Below are positions 51,430 to 63,367 of a stretch of 64,000 nucleotides of DNA, in pieces. A program made the position numbers and the translations under genes. The notes under the pieces were generated by a model that saw only the letters and a list, made by a program, of their open reading frames with translations, made no database searches and had not been told where the DNA came from. The stretch is from Dolomedes plantarius (Eukaryota; Arthropoda; Arachnida; Araneae; Dolomedidae). The number at the start of each line of letters is the position of its first letter. The first letter of the stretch is position 1. The stretch is taken from assembly GCA_907164885.2 (NCBI GenBank), contig OU015496.1, forward strand, positions 134,310,196 to 134,374,195. The letters are read 5' to 3'.

Positions 51430-51935
51430 ATGCTTTAAAAAATGCGAAAGTATTCAATTTTCTAGTAGTAAAATCAGTGTAAAGCTCAGTTCCATCCTCC
51501 GATTTGGAGATGAAAGAAAAACGTTGCAATACAGTCGTAAGAAATGTAAATATATTCGTTTAGAAAAGCGATCGTACGCAAAAATGAATGAATCTAATTA
51601 ATAAACTCCATTATTAAAGCAAACAAATGCGTGTAAACATATTTTATGAAAAGCAAAGCCGGGAATTTGCATTTTAAATTAAGCTAGAAAAATCTTAATT
51701 AGGCTTAGTGCATTAAAAGAGGACACACAAATATTTACATTTCATTTAGGAGAAATCACTTTGGTGCAGCGCAGAGAAATATAAAAATATAGTAGAGAGT
51801 AAGTAAAACACCGGCTAATAACCGAAAAGAAAAGTATCTTGAGGCTAAAACGTTTTGAAAGATTAAAGGTAAATGCATTAATGGGACAAAAAGAAAGATT
51901 AGAATAGTGTGTTTTGCTATACGGTGGCACTGAAT
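51430..51935. repeat. Dispersed repeat pair, copy 1 (inverse copy at 59,890-60,375)
   Basis: AAACAAATGCGTGTAAACATATTTTATGAAAAG, TCTTAATTAGGCTTAG, AGAGGACACACAAATATTTAC, and AAGATTAAAGGTAAATGCATTA all recur inverted at 59,890-60,375, at about 85-90% identity by eye. No coding content. Confidence 0.8.
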
Positions 51936-52165
51936 ATTATTAATTGAAAGTTATTATAGGATGAAGAAAAATATTTTTTAAAACGTTGTTAAAAGAAGCA
52001 TTAAGAAATTTAAATGTAAAGGAATATGTGAGGTAAACAAATTTTGATTTTAATCTTTTGCATGCTGAATATTCTAACAATTATTTTAAATTGTAGGTGT
52101 TCATAACAATAATTATATGAAAATGCAAGGTGGGACAAACAATATATATTGAGGCTAAAACGTTA

Positions 52166-52185
52166 ATATATATATATATATATAT

Positions 52186-52265
<80 letters not shown>

Positions 52266-52314
52266 CATATATATATATATATATATTTGAATGTGTGTGT
52301 GTGTGTGTGTGTGT
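52166..52314. repeat. Compound (TA)n/(TG)n microsatellite
   Basis: Interrupted TA runs followed by (TG)n. Confidence 0.95.
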
Positions 52315-52499
52315 TTAAGTAAGTAATAATAACGTTCCACCTTTAATGATTAATGCATATTCTAAATTTTCCCGTTAATATTTCAATAAAGTATAGCAAT
52401 TTCAAATTATGGCCTAAGAATAAATGACCTAACCAACCATATTACCCCTTAAACACATGCACACAAAACAGTAGAAGTTATTTTTAAAACATGATGCAA

Positions 52500-52951
52500 T
52501 ATCACGAGTTTATATCGCACCTTCCGAAAGATCATACGATTTCTGTCGTATGATGTCAGATTGTCACCGCTAGTCAATTAGAAGTTTTTGGCCCCCTGGT
52601 GTCGATGGTCATGAACCCTTCGTATAAGCCAGAGCAAGGGTTTTCCGCGGCAAGGGTTTTTCTGACTTTCCTCGTACTTTGTGCATGTCCGGTCCATGCT
52701 TTGTGTCATCGTCACACACTTCTTCTCCTGTGTTGCTCTATCGCCTCGCACGGATGGCCGCATCCTTTCTCCGCCAATCAATATGTAACGTAGCTAGATA
52801 TTCCGATAGATCCGGAATTTGCATGAACTTTTATGTGTGCTGTTACATATTTTAAAACGCCGTCATTTTGTGCCCAGAATAAAGACAGTTATAGAAATCT
52901 ATGGAGATTCATTTCGACCCGACTGCAGAACGAATGCCTACAGCTGCCGGG

Positions 52952-52954
<3 letters not shown>
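52500..52954 (+). mobile_element. Possible LTR-like segment before a TA array
   Basis: A less AT-rich block with AATAAA near 52,879 ends AGCTGCCGGGTATTA at (TA)n. This resembles the way the LTR-like repeats at 1,247 and 53,200 meet their arrays. No second copy was found in the window, so the call is weak. Confidence 0.25.

Positions 52955-53026
<72 letters not shown>
52955..53026. repeat. (TA)n microsatellite
   Basis: About 36 uninterrupted units. Confidence 0.97.
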
Positions 53027-53027
<1 letters not shown>

Positions 53028-53199
53028 CATTAAAAACACCATACCATTTTAAAATCTAACATTATTCTAAATTCCCTTGGGCGTACGAGCTAATTTTCGT
53101 TTTCAATTCTAAGTTCTAATCATCTCGGGAGAAAATATTAAATGGCTGCCTATTTACTCGAAAACTAAACTTGCGTAGCGTGTTCAGAAAATTAAATGC

Positions 53200-53528
53200 T
53201 TTAGCGCATTAGTCACGCCTTTTTCCTAACTTTTAACCAATTAAACCCTACTACGATCACATGACTAGATAAGTTTATATAAGGTTTGGTATCACGTACA
53301 TGTAGACTTTTTTCATTTGTAAGTTGCCCCGAGAAGTTGTATTGTGTATCTTAAAAATAAAAGATGTAGTTAAATTAACGTTGTGGTGTTTTACGTGTCC
53401 GAGGGTGAGATGAAATGCGGGAAATGATATAAACATTTGTGATGCACGGCCGGGCGACAAATCATCGATGTTAACCTGAACTAGATATGCCACTCAGCCC
53501 TTCCTTCGTCGGCCCGCGCCAGTGCTAT

Positions 53529-53532
<4 letters not shown>
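53200..53532 (+). mobile_element. Solo-LTR-like repeat, copy 2
   Basis: Matches the downstream half of the 1,247-1,806 repeat: TTTATATAAGG, AATAAAAGATG, GTCCGAGGGTGAGATGAAAT, GATGCACGGCCGGGCGACAA, and GCCCTTCCTTCGTCGGCCCG. It ends GTGCTATTACA at a TA array. The upstream part is diverged. Confidence 0.65.

Positions 53533-53609
<77 letters not shown>
53533..53609. repeat. (TA)n microsatellite at the centre of two inverted LTR-like copies
   Basis: Both flanking copies present their U5-like ends to this array. Confidence 0.95.
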
Positions 53610-53613
<4 letters not shown>

Positions 53614-53965
53614 GTAATGGCACGGACGCGAGCCGAAGAATGAAGGGCCGAGTGGCATAGTTTTGATTATGATTCATCTTGCGGCAAGAGGAAGTATAGG
53701 AGTGCGTCCTAACTTTGGACGTCAGAACTTATATAAACTTCAATCCATCACATGACAAAAGGGCGTGTCTTAATAGTTGATTGGTTTAAAGTTGTTGTTG
53801 ATGTGCAGAACTGATTTAAATTTGTAGGACGCGTCTCTTTTCGTAAAAAAGACAGCCATCTTTTAAGAGATTAAAAAGGGGTATGTAATTTTGAATACTA
53901 AATTGAAGAATTAATAGTTTTAAGAGTGTTGAATTAAGAAATTACTAGTTTTTTATAATTATAGA
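53610..53965 (-). mobile_element. Solo-LTR-like repeat, copy 3 (inverted)
   Basis: Inverted match to 1,247-1,806, including AAATCAGTTCTGCACATCAA, CAACTTTAAACCAATCAACT, the TATATAA box and GCCACTCGGCCCTTC. It lacks the middle block holding AATAAA, so it is internally deleted. Read on the minus strand it ends CCATTACATTAA. Confidence 0.7.
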
Positions 53966-56498
53966 ATATCCCCTCCCCCGTCCAAGAAGAGGCTGACCTA
54001 CAATGCCTGCATTGGAGGGCAGAATCACTCAGATGAGTGAGACGAATGGGCATTAAGAAAAATTTGGAATAGTGTCTTTAAGTATTGTCAGCAAAAGTTT
54101 GCTATAGCAAAAAGATTTTAAAAATCACGTTCTGAAATGACATGACATTATGAGCAATTTGTAACAAATATTTAAATTTCACATTAAAAAAAAATACACA
54201 TAATAATAATTTTGAAAATTCTATATATGTATGTTTTGAAACCTGTTGAATAGGGCGGCCTTTCCCCACACAACAAAATCTCAGGGAAAAAAATCAATTA
54301 ACTTAACCAAAATTTTTGTAAACTACCAAAAATTTTCACTGGAAACATACATTGAATACAATATCTACCATCATCTTGAGTTGAATAATACAAAATAACA
54401 GAACATAACAATAAAAATATCAAAAATAAACAAAATTTAAGTAAATGAAGTTGAGTTTGATAACACGTTGAAAATTCAAAAAGTTTTCCTCAACTTTCAC
54501 TACTATGGAGTGAGTCCAAAAAAATTTTATTTATTTTTTCTTTGCCATGAATTTGCTGTGCAATATTTTTAGTCCTTTTTACAGTCATGGCTTTGTTGAG
54601 GAAATTACATCATAGAGAAAATACAGTCTTTTTGTTGCTGTGTCCTATTTATTTCTCAAGTGCAGAATACACCGAAATAAAAAAAAACATCACACTATCT
54701 CGACTTGTTTACATATAAAGAAAAATAGTTCTTTATTTACATAATAAAACATCACAGTTTATAATAAAAATCACACCCTTAATAAAAATCACATTTCTAA
54801 TATATAAATTGTATATAAAAATTATAGAACATATATTTTGTTAATCAAATAATTCAATCTTGTACGAGTTCTCAGTGTATCAACTCTTATTCCTTATATC
54901 TAGTTTTCATATCTTTATATTTCTTATTACTCTCATTTCAATATTCATTATATTCATTTTTTATTCCAACAATATTTACTTGTTCAAAAAAATCTCTATT
55001 CAATATTCATTAGTTATTCTATTCATTTTTATTCTAACTTTATTTACTTATTCTCAATACTTTTCACTTTATTTTCAACTTATTTATTTACTAGTCATTT
55101 GTGTTTATGTTTGCGTATAAGTGTTTCTTTCTCAGTATTGTTCTCAGACTAATAAGGAGAAAGAGTCTTTTTAGACGTACAGTGGACAAACCGTGAATAT
55201 TCAATAGGACATAACAGCCAAAAACAACATCTTGTTAAGGACAAAGATGGGAAAAAGGAAAGGTGGACGTTTGTCATGCCTACTGAAGTGTTGAATAAGA
55301 ATTGGGAAAACAAAAGGAGCGGTCACCCCATCCCTGTTTTCATTATCGGTTTAGTATATGTTTTCAGCACTTGAAGTGACTGAACTGGTGAAATTAAAAA
55401 AATTTAAAAAAAGTTTTCTACTGAGGTGGGATAACATCCAACGCGCTTGTAGAGGTGGGTGATAGGAAAGTGTATCCGAGAAAGAGAAAATTTACTGAAA
55501 GGTTAAAGAAGTAGAGTTGTCATAATCAAGGTTTAAATTGAGATCCAAAAAAAAATTCACATATAATAGTACTTTTAAGAAGAAAGTTTAAGTTAGACAG
55601 GTTTTTTTTTTCAACAGTTTTATCTTTAGTTGGACAGCACATAATTAATTATATCAAATAAAACAAAAATATGTTAAGCATCAAACTAAAAGAAAAAATG
55701 GATCTATTGTTTGTCATTATTCGTGGTGTAGTTTTAGATTCTCTGGTGCATTATAGTATCTTAATTTGCAAGCATGGACAATTTCAGAATCTCGTTTAGT
55801 GTGAAAATTTGGCCTATCAATTTTATATCCAATAGAATCCAAAATACACAAAATATGAAAGTATTAAACACGCAATAATAATAATAATAATACCTCAATA
55901 TTCTCGAACAATTGCCATAATTTAATGCTAAGGTTCAAATTTCAATTTCCAAACTATTATTCTATCAATTGACACAAATAACCAAAATTGTTTTACCAAT
56001 ACCCATCTCAGTTTTCTTAAGTTAACCATGAAATCGATAAGCCAAAATTTTTTTTTCTTTTCTTATATCACATTTTGATATGAATCCTCGCTATATTTTT
56101 CGCATACTCATATTTTCTTTTTAATATCTTCACAAACATATTTCTATCTCGAGAATTTTCTGGGGCGGATGAACCAAATATAACATACAATGGTTTTTTA
56201 ATTCTCCAATTGTGGTTTTTTGGCACCCTAAGTCATGTTATAAAGGCGTTCCGTTTATATGAAAACCGCAATTACGCCCTTTAACTGTCGACTTGAACCT
56301 CCGGAAATCTCCTTTACTTAAATTCGTAAAACTATACGAAGTCCAAGATCAAATGTAATATAGCAACAATAGTCAAAATATCTAAATTCTAAAATTTTCT
56401 TGATGTCTGAAATAATTACAAAGTTATTCTTACTGATATACTCAAAATCAAAATTACAAAACTCATATTAACGGCTTAGATTTGCATGTTTCCTTCAG
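53966..56498. other. AT-rich sequence, nothing recognised
   Basis: The open frame at 54,860-55,120 is hydrophobic only because the DNA is T-rich (Ile, Phe, Leu). It has repeated TATTCATT blocks and no homology I know. Confidence 0.5.
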
Positions 56499-56550
56499 GG
56501 TGTTGCATTTACAGTGGCCAGCAGTGCATTTGAGTTAATCAAGGAGCTAG
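56499..56550 (+). CDS. Candidate host exon 3 of the series
   Basis: 52 bp between ATGTTTCCTTCAG and CTAG|GTGAGG. The frame is GVAFTVASSAFELIKEL plus one base. Entry phase 0 fits the candidate exon at 48,966. The composition is clearly less AT-rich than its flanks, and the peptide has the Ala/Leu/Glu pattern of a helix. Not recognised. The three segments at 38,514, 48,966 and 56,499 would join in frame, though exons may be missing between them. Confidence 0.45.
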
Positions 56551-56859
56551 GTGAGGTTGGCATTCAATACCAGTCATTTTCACAATATTAATGAGAGGGC
56601 TTGCACTGTTTGTCCATGACATGTTTTTGAATATTAGGTTGTAACTGTAACAAAGCACACCTCAGGTCACTTTCAACGTCCAGACGTACGACAATTATCG
56701 TGTTTTCACAATTACGACAATTATCGTGTACGACAGTTATCGTGTTCGTGTTCGTATGTCGAAAATACGTTACGGTTACATACTGACCGCAAAATTAAGT
56801 ATAGTAAATTGCAGTTAGTTTTACTTTTTATTTTCCGTTTTTTAGACTCAGGCCTACCT

Positions 56860-57540
56860 TGCAATCCTTCTACGTCCCCCCAGGTTGAGCACCGCTGCTG
56901 TAGACAGTGAACCCATACCTCCTGGAGAGTGGTCTAAAATTCTGTAATATTTCAAGGTGTTGGATTTGTGCTTTGAAAAAAGCATAGCATGGCATTCCAG
57001 ACATGTTCAATAGCATTGCGATCTGGTGGACAAGGGGGGGGGGCGGTTTCTTGTTGCCAAACTCGTTTGAGTGTTCTTCAAACATAATATTTGGTCTGTG
57101 GATTTATGTGGTTGTATATTGCCTTGTTGGAGGCCTCGACACCCATCAGAGAGAACGCATAACATGAATGGGTGTAAAATATTTCAAAGGGTTTTAGCAA
57201 AACGCCAGCCCTATACCCAGCTTGTAAAGCTCACTCATGAAATGTTGGATTCATTGATTGATGTTGGTGTTTTTCCCCATACATGGACTCCTTCATCTGC
57301 CCCAGTAAGTGGAAAACAACATTCGTCAGACCAGGCTATTCGTTTCCAGTCTTCCATTGTCCAGTGGCGAAGTTTCCGAGCCCAGGCGAGGAGCAGAGCA
57401 CTCTGTCGGCGGGAAAGCAATGGCTCTCGGGTTCGGCCTATATCATGAATTGGATATTGTCCAATCCAAACACAGATGATAGTAGAGGACCCAGAACTGA
57501 ATTGCGATGTTATTTGCGACAATGCTGCGCTCCATTAGCT
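56860..57540 (-). pseudogene. Tc1-like transposase remnant (second family)
   Basis: Minus-strand pieces: REPLLSRRQSALLLAWARKL, HWTMEDWKRIAWSDECCF (first Asp of the DDE_3 core), HVWGKTPTS. After a gap and a frame change there is PDRNAIEHVWN-like sequence near the Glu, and YGFTVYSSG before GAQPGG. The second Asp region is deleted or unreadable. This differs in sequence from the Tc1 at 20,797 and is much older. No inverted ends were identified. Confidence 0.75.
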
Positions 57541-58865
57541 TGAAACATTTATCGACAAACGACGATTTATGACCGAATTAAAGACCAAATTGCATGACCA
57601 CCAGATCGCATACGGTGCATACCCGTTGACCAAGCTATGAGATAATAACAAGGAGACAGAAAATAACGATTGCTGACGGAATAAGGCAAAGGGTAAAGAA
57701 ATAAATGGAAAAGGACTAATTCCATGTAAATCCATTTCCATGCAGCAAATAATAACATCCGAAAAATATTTTTCAACTACAGTCGAACATCGTTATAACT
57801 AACTTCAAGTGACCAAAGGTTTTGTTCGCTTTATCCGGTGTTTTGCTATATCCGAACCGTTAAGAATAATACTAGAGTTCACAAAATGTATAACTCATTA
57901 GTCGCAATGTGTATTCTATAATAATGTATTAAAAATGATAAAACTTATTAAAAATGATCATTAATGAATTAAATCGACTGAAATCGATTACAATCGAACC
58001 CCGTTATAGCAAACCCGGTATATAGCGAACTCACGGATATAACGAGCAAAAATTTTGGCCCCGCCGTTTTCAACAAAAAGGGGACTGAGCTAAACAATAA
58101 ATTGTGTCACTCACTCGGTTCCGTTGATATTTAGCAGATTGTTGGCTCCGCTGATTCGTCTAGCTGGGGTCCGTTGGATCCTTCCGTACATAGGCAGGGG
58201 GCACACACCTCTTGATTCTACGTCTCTGATAATTCTTGTGACCGCTACACCACTCGCTCCACTATTATTTTATATGCAGGGGAATTTCTGTTTTATCAGT
58301 AAATATGTGTGGGGAACTCCAAGCTCGACCCAACTCAGTAATGACACAAGGGGAACCGGAGCTCTACACTATACGCAAATCCTCAGGAAATAAACGGGGA
58401 ACCGAAGCTCGACCCGACACGTCAGAAGTCTGAGACTCGTGAGAGAGATCTGAGAGCTTTTTTTTTTAATTATCAAACTCCCAAATTTATACTTTTCAAA
58501 TTCTTTTCTTCTTTCTTTTCTCCTCCTTCTCATAACTTCTCGTCCATTCCCGATTCTGCAACAATCTCATTCGCTTGTTAAACTCAAACTTTATTTAATT
58601 GGCCGTCCCTGCTCTTCAGCATACGCCCCCACGGGTCAGCTCGCAAACTTCCCAAGTTACTTCTGGTTTTTCTTTTCCAGCCGTCTACCGTAAATCGTTG
58701 CACAATGCTCATTGTAGTTTAGTGTCAGCTTCGGTGACAGCCTCACTTATCTTGTCTGGGGTGAACCTCCTACGTTCACCGCCGTCGCAAGATCTATACA
58801 TTTGTCACATCAAACACAGGACCGCTCCGCTCTGTAATTATCGTCCCGCTCAGCCGGCGTTTCCA

Positions 58866-59075
58866 GTTATATCAAATAAATGTAATGACGACAGCCTTCG
58901 ATCGACTTAACCTTTTCATATTTCTATGAGATTTTTACATATTCGAAGGCGCATCTTTACAGTGTTTTCAGTTATATCAAATAAATGTAATGACGACAGC
59001 CTTCGATCGACTTAACCTTTTCATATTTCTATGAGATTTTTACATATTCGAAGGCGCATCTTTACAGTGTTTTCA
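58866..59075. repeat. 105-bp tandem duplication (2 copies)
   Basis: GTTATATCAAATAAATGTAA ... ACAGTGTTTTCA occurs twice head to tail, with no difference that I can see, so it is recent. Confidence 0.9.
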
Positions 59076-59079
59076 GTAT

Positions 59080-59379
59080 TATTATTTTTTTATCTTTATA
59101 TTTTTAATGAATGCTTAAAATAAGCAATAAATTTCATTGTTAGTTCTATAAGGTCCCTGCAAATAAAAATTACCATATTATATGCAAAAGAAATGCGCAG
59201 GGAACATTTTTAATTAGGCCAATTTTTGATATAATTAATAATTCCTAATTCATAAATTATTAATATTTCATCTTTAAATTTTAACCACTCTTACATATCT
59301 ATGGTACTAATCACATATTCAAATTTCAAGTAAATCCATTCAGAACAAAAGAAGTTAGGTTTGAAGGTCCAGTGTCCCC
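59080..59379. mobile_element. Partial TTAA-type MITE (relative of 62,358-63,071)
   Basis: About 300 bp match the right part of the element at 62,358 (TAAGCAATAA, TACCATATTATATGCAAAAG, GAAATGCGCA-GGAACATTT). It ends GTGTCCCC at TTAA (59,380-59,383). The left part is not present. Confidence 0.7.
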
Positions 59380-59889
59380 TTAACGGTTCGGATATAACGA
59401 ACAAAACCTTCGGTCCCTTGAAGTTCGTTATAACGGGGTTCGACTGTACATCACACTGACACAATACTAATTAAATTGCGTACAGTAGGAAAATCGACCA
59501 AAATTTATTTTCGTTATATCCGTGAGTTCATTATATACCGGGTTCGCTATAACGGGGTTCGACTGTATGAAAAAATACTATGGATAGTGAAACATTTATA
59601 GGGAATACTATACAACACACTCTCATAAATTGACTAGGATCTAGATATCTTTTGACTGTTCGATCCATCTTAGATGTTTAAAGACTGATTGTTATGAAAA
59701 TATACACTTTAATATAAACGTTACAATCTCCGTGCAAAGTTTATTCAGTTTTTAAAAGATTAGCCTTAAAATTTATTTATCCCGCATATTACTTTACATT
59801 TTAAATCCTTAATTCTTCCTTGTAATAACGTTTCAAATTTTTAATTATATATAGAAACTTTCAATTAATACATCTATGCCGTGTTTTAG

Positions 59890-60375
59890 CAAAACACATC
59901 GTTTTAATCTCTCTTTTTTGTCTCACTAATGCATTTACCTTTAATCTTTCAAAATGTTTCAGCCTCAAGATACTTTTCTTTTCGGTTATTATCCGGTGTT
60001 TTACATACTTTCTACTATATTTTTATATTTCTCTGCGCTGCAGAGTGATGTCTCCTAAATGAAAAGTAAATATTTGTGTGTCCTCTTTTAATTCGCTAAG
60101 CCTAATTAAGATTTTTCTAGCTTCATTCAAAATGGAAATTCCGGGCTTTACTTTTCATAAAATATGTTTACACGCATTTGTTTGCTTTAATAATGGAGTA
60201 GATTAATTAGATCCATTAATTTTTGCATACGATCGCTTTTGAAAACGAATATATTTACATTTTCTTCCGACTGTAGCCCGCCGTTTGCTTTTTTTCATCT
60301 CCGAGGCGATGGATGGAAATGAGTTCTACACTGAATTTATTTCTAGAAAATTGTATATTTTCGCAATTTTTTTTT
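59890..60375. repeat. Dispersed repeat pair, copy 2 (inverse of 51,430-51,935)
   Basis: Inverted partner of the earlier copy, e.g. GTGTGTCCTCTTTTAATTCG and CTTTTCATAAAATATGTTTAC. Confidence 0.8.
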
Positions 60376-61058
60376 AACAGCGGATAAATTTCTTTTCTTT
60401 GGGATTGAAAATAATATATGAAAATTCAGATAACGTTAAATAAAGACATGTTTACTCTCATTAATTCCTAGGATAAGAACCAAATAATAAGTGATGCTAT
60501 AAAAATTTCAATACGCATTTATGTACTACAATTAAAGGATATTAGAATACCAAAATAATACCAAAAAATTAAGTATCGATTTTAATTTAATTTATTTCAA
60601 ATCTCCTTTCATATTCCGAAAGCACCATTAATTTAAAATTTTTTTTTTCATTACTAATGTGGGATCTATATATTCATTTATTCAATTATATCTTTAATTG
60701 AATATCAAGGTCTTCTTACCTTGTAAGTTTCCACGCCGTTCTTTTTGCTGCTTGTTATTCGTGATATCAGATTGCTATGTTATTCTAAATGAATACGAAA
60801 ACAGAATTCACACTAAACAATTGTGTAGAATTAACATTTTTATATTTTCCTTAGTTAAATACATCACACTGCACTACGGATATTAAAAGACATATAAATG
60901 CTAAGCTAACCATTTACAAAGATTAAACATTCATTAATAGAAGTAGAATATCTCTGACTGAAACGTCCATCTCGCTCCGTGATAAAAACAGTTCTTCTTG
61001 ACCAGTTATATTGAGTCCCAGATGCGCGGGAAAACTGTCTTTTGACGCTGCTGTTACG
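60376..61058. other. AT-rich sequence, nothing recognised
   Basis: No gene or repeat terminus was seen. Confidence 0.45.
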
Positions 61059-61304
61059 TCACTTTTTGCATCGCGTTCTTTCGAATTCGGCGACAATTAA
61101 TGATGAGTTTGTTTTCAATATGGTAAAAAACATTCTTTTCGTCATTCGCCCATTTTTTTTACAAGAAATTGCTTTTTGCTTGTAATGAGTGCACCATTTA
61201 AGCAAACCAACATCAGCCCCCTGGTGCCACCTCTGTGTAAACCGAGGTTTCTCTGAACCAACATCTGGGAAGATCAAATTTTCTCTCATCAATTCAATTC
61301 CCAT
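61059..61304 (-). CDS. Unrecognised small ORF
   Basis: 81 codons on the minus strand from an ATG in good context (CACACCATGG). It is rich in charged residues with several Trp and Cys (PRFTQRWHQGADVGLLKW, FTILKTNSSLIVAEFERTR) and stops after RCKK. The base composition is less AT-rich than its flanks. I do not recognise the family, and no splice partner or terminal repeat was found. It may be a transposon-derived or host exon, or chance. Confidence 0.25.
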   Translation of the reverse strand: MGIELMRENLIFPDVGSEKPRFTQRWHQGADVGLLKWCTHYKQKAISCKKNGRMTKRMFFTILKTNSSLIVAEFERTRCKK

Positions 61305-61406
61305 GGTGTGATTTTTCCTGCCTACATATTTTTAGATTCCCCACCCGGTGTAGACACTAGAGTGTAGGTGACCCGTAGAGTGAGCCGGTGTAGACACTAA
61401 ATATAA

Positions 61407-61410
<4 letters not shown>

Positions 61411-61463
<53 letters not shown>
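61411..61463. repeat. (TA)n microsatellite
   Basis: TA run after two copies of CCGGTGTAGACACTA (61,352 and 61,386). Confidence 0.95.
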
Positions 61464-61464
<1 letters not shown>

Positions 61465-61599
61465 CATACAAAACAAGAAACATTTTCTAATTTCCAAATT
61501 CTTTTCATTTTCGTTTAAAATTACTTGGAGGTAAGCAAACTAATTTCGTTTTCATTTTTCATTTTATTTTGAGTGATCTAAAAGCAAAAGTAGGTAATT

Positions 61600-62000
61600 A
61601 ATATATCGTCCCTGCACCCCCAGTCTCATGGGCGCCAAACTTATATAACAGGCCACAACGCCTGAGCCCAGAAATCTGCTCTGACCTACGGATGCAGAGT
61701 GCGAAGGTCATGTGACAACTAACTCATGAAATTTATTTAAGCCACAGCAAAATTTTTGCCGGGACTCTTTTGCCTTTTCTCCCTGTCTTCGTTCTTCTCA
61801 TGTAGCGTCAGTCCTGTGTTTGTTTCGTCGCAGGCTTATACTCCAAAGTTCAAGATATGTGTCGTCTGCGAGTTTTGTGCCATCCTCACATCTATGTCAC
61901 ACTTCTGAAATATTCTTTCATTCAATAAAAATGTTCAGCTGTTCAATGTGCGGACTATGTTTTCCTCGTGTTCATCAGTCAGGCCGTGTCTACACATTTC
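61600..62000 (+). mobile_element. Possible solo LTR
   Basis: ATTTATTTAAG (TATA-like, near 61,732), a pyrimidine-rich start region (CTTTTGCCTTTTCTCCCTG) and AATAAA near 61,925 follow LTR order in a less AT-rich block. No terminal repeat, target duplication or second copy was found. Confidence 0.3.
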
Positions 62001-62098
62001 TGCGTTAAAGTGATATTACAACCTGTAGCTTTCCAAATCATGTGGCTGCAGTATGTCCGATGTTCCGGAATCCATGATGTGCAACATGTTACTTACTT

Positions 62099-62099
<1 letters not shown>

Positions 62100-62132
<33 letters not shown>

Positions 62133-62141
62133 GTGTGTGTG

Positions 62142-62194
<53 letters not shown>

Positions 62195-62208
62195 GTGTGT
62201 GTGTGTGT
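62100..62208. repeat. Compound (CA)n/(TA)n/(TG)n microsatellite
   Basis: CA, TA, TG, TA and TG blocks in near-palindromic order. Confidence 0.95.
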
Positions 62209-62357
62209 TATGGTTCACAAAAACGTATTTAACATTCAATGTACATCTTAAATTTGTAGTCGTGTATTTTAGGCACGAGTGCTCGAAATTCAATAGCAGA
62301 TACAGTTCATATATTTAACGAATCTTTATTTCGCCGTTCTGTGAGAGAGCGACTTAA

Positions 62358-63071
62358 GGGGATAGTAGACTTTCAAAATTGTGAAATTTGTCCAAAAATT
62401 CAATTTTTTTATTGAATTGTGAAACTACGGACGAGTAGGAGTGTGTTGCAAAAAGAATTTTTAATTTCTGTGATTACTTTCCTGGTTATAGGCATTTGTA
62501 TTTAATTTAGATATTATGTGGTTACTAATAGCAATAACTTTAAATGTGTTTTTCTCAAAATAAAAATTTTCATGTCATACGAATATTCAAACTGCTCCAG
62601 GCGCATTTCTAATTATCGTATTTCTTTGAAATTTAAGTTATATATACTTAACTGTATATCAAATAAATCTTATTGAAAAAAATTATGCTTCGTAGCTCAG
62701 AATTTCTAAATTTTGTACTTCAAAAGATGATTTGTAGGTATTTGGCGTAATAAGAAGGGTGTTTTCACTATTATTATTTTTTCTCTTTATATTTTTAATA
62801 AATGCTTGAAATAAGCAATAAGTTGTATTGTTAGTTCTATAAGGTATCCTGTAAATAAAAATTACCATATTATATGCAAAAGAAATGCGCATGGAACATT
62901 TTTAATTATTCCAATAATTGATATAATTAATCATTCATAATTCATAAATTATTAATATTTCTTCTTTAAATTTTAACCACTTTTACATATCTATGGTACT
63001 AATCATATATTCAAATTTCAAGTAAATCCATTCGAAACAAAAAAAGTTAGGTTTGTAGGTCTACTGTCCCC
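62358..63071. mobile_element. piggyBac-type MITE with TTAA duplication
   Basis: Ends GGGGATAGTAGACTTTCAAA and, inverted, GGGGACAGTAGACCTACAAA, flanked by TTAA at 62,354-62,357 and 63,072-63,075. 714 bp, no transposase. A partial relative lies at 59,080-59,379. Confidence 0.85.
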
Positions 63072-63314
63072 TTAAGCACAACCCTCCACGAGGGACTAAC
63101 AAAGTCTGTCTGCTGAGGTAAACCTAGTAAAGCAACCATAGCGTCCCGACTTTTTAAAATGAACCTTCCTGAGATCAGCTTTTTTTTTTTTTTGCAAACT
63201 GATCAATTTTCGTATTTGCTTTTATGGACTTATATGGTTACAATTTAGAAGTCTTTAGTAACTATTTTCCATGGTTATTTTTAGCTGTAGCTGGGAACGC
63301 GCTTGAGGTTATAA

Positions 63315-63367
63315 AAATCGTGGGCCAGTAATTTTTATTAGTTATAAAAATTACTGGCCCACGATTT
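63315..63367. repeat. Perfect 24-bp hairpin beside a SINE head
   Basis: AAATCGTGGGCCAGTAATTT(TTAT) and its exact inverse, with a 5-base loop. Confidence 0.9.

Larger units (their letters stand above)
57991..59446. mobile_element. pogo-like MITE (inner), opposite orientation
   Basis: Left end CAATCGAACCCCGTTATAGC (CCGGTATATA type); right end inverted CAGTCGAACCCCGTTATAAC (TTCAAG type); TA at 57,989-57,990 and 59,447-59,448. 1,456 bp. The interior is a mosaic: an unrecognised GC-richer part (about 58,120-58,860), a 105-bp tandem duplication, and the end of a TTAA-type MITE. No transposase. Confidence 0.75.
57780..59565. mobile_element. pogo-like MITE (outer), split by a related MITE
   Basis: Left end CAGTCGAACATCGTTATAAC (TTCAAG type); right end inverted CAGTCGAACCCCGTTATAGC (CCGGTATATA type); TA at 57,778-57,779 and 59,566-59,567. 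Without the insert it is about 330 bp. Confidence 0.75.

Noticed and set aside
54860..55120. 86-codon hydrophobic ORF that looks like a membrane protein
   Set aside because: Its Phe/Ile/Leu content follows from T-rich DNA with repeated TATTCATT blocks; poor start context and no homology.
61059..61304. Naming the 81-codon ORF as a transposase
   Set aside because: Good start context but no catalytic motif or terminal repeats; left as unrecognised.
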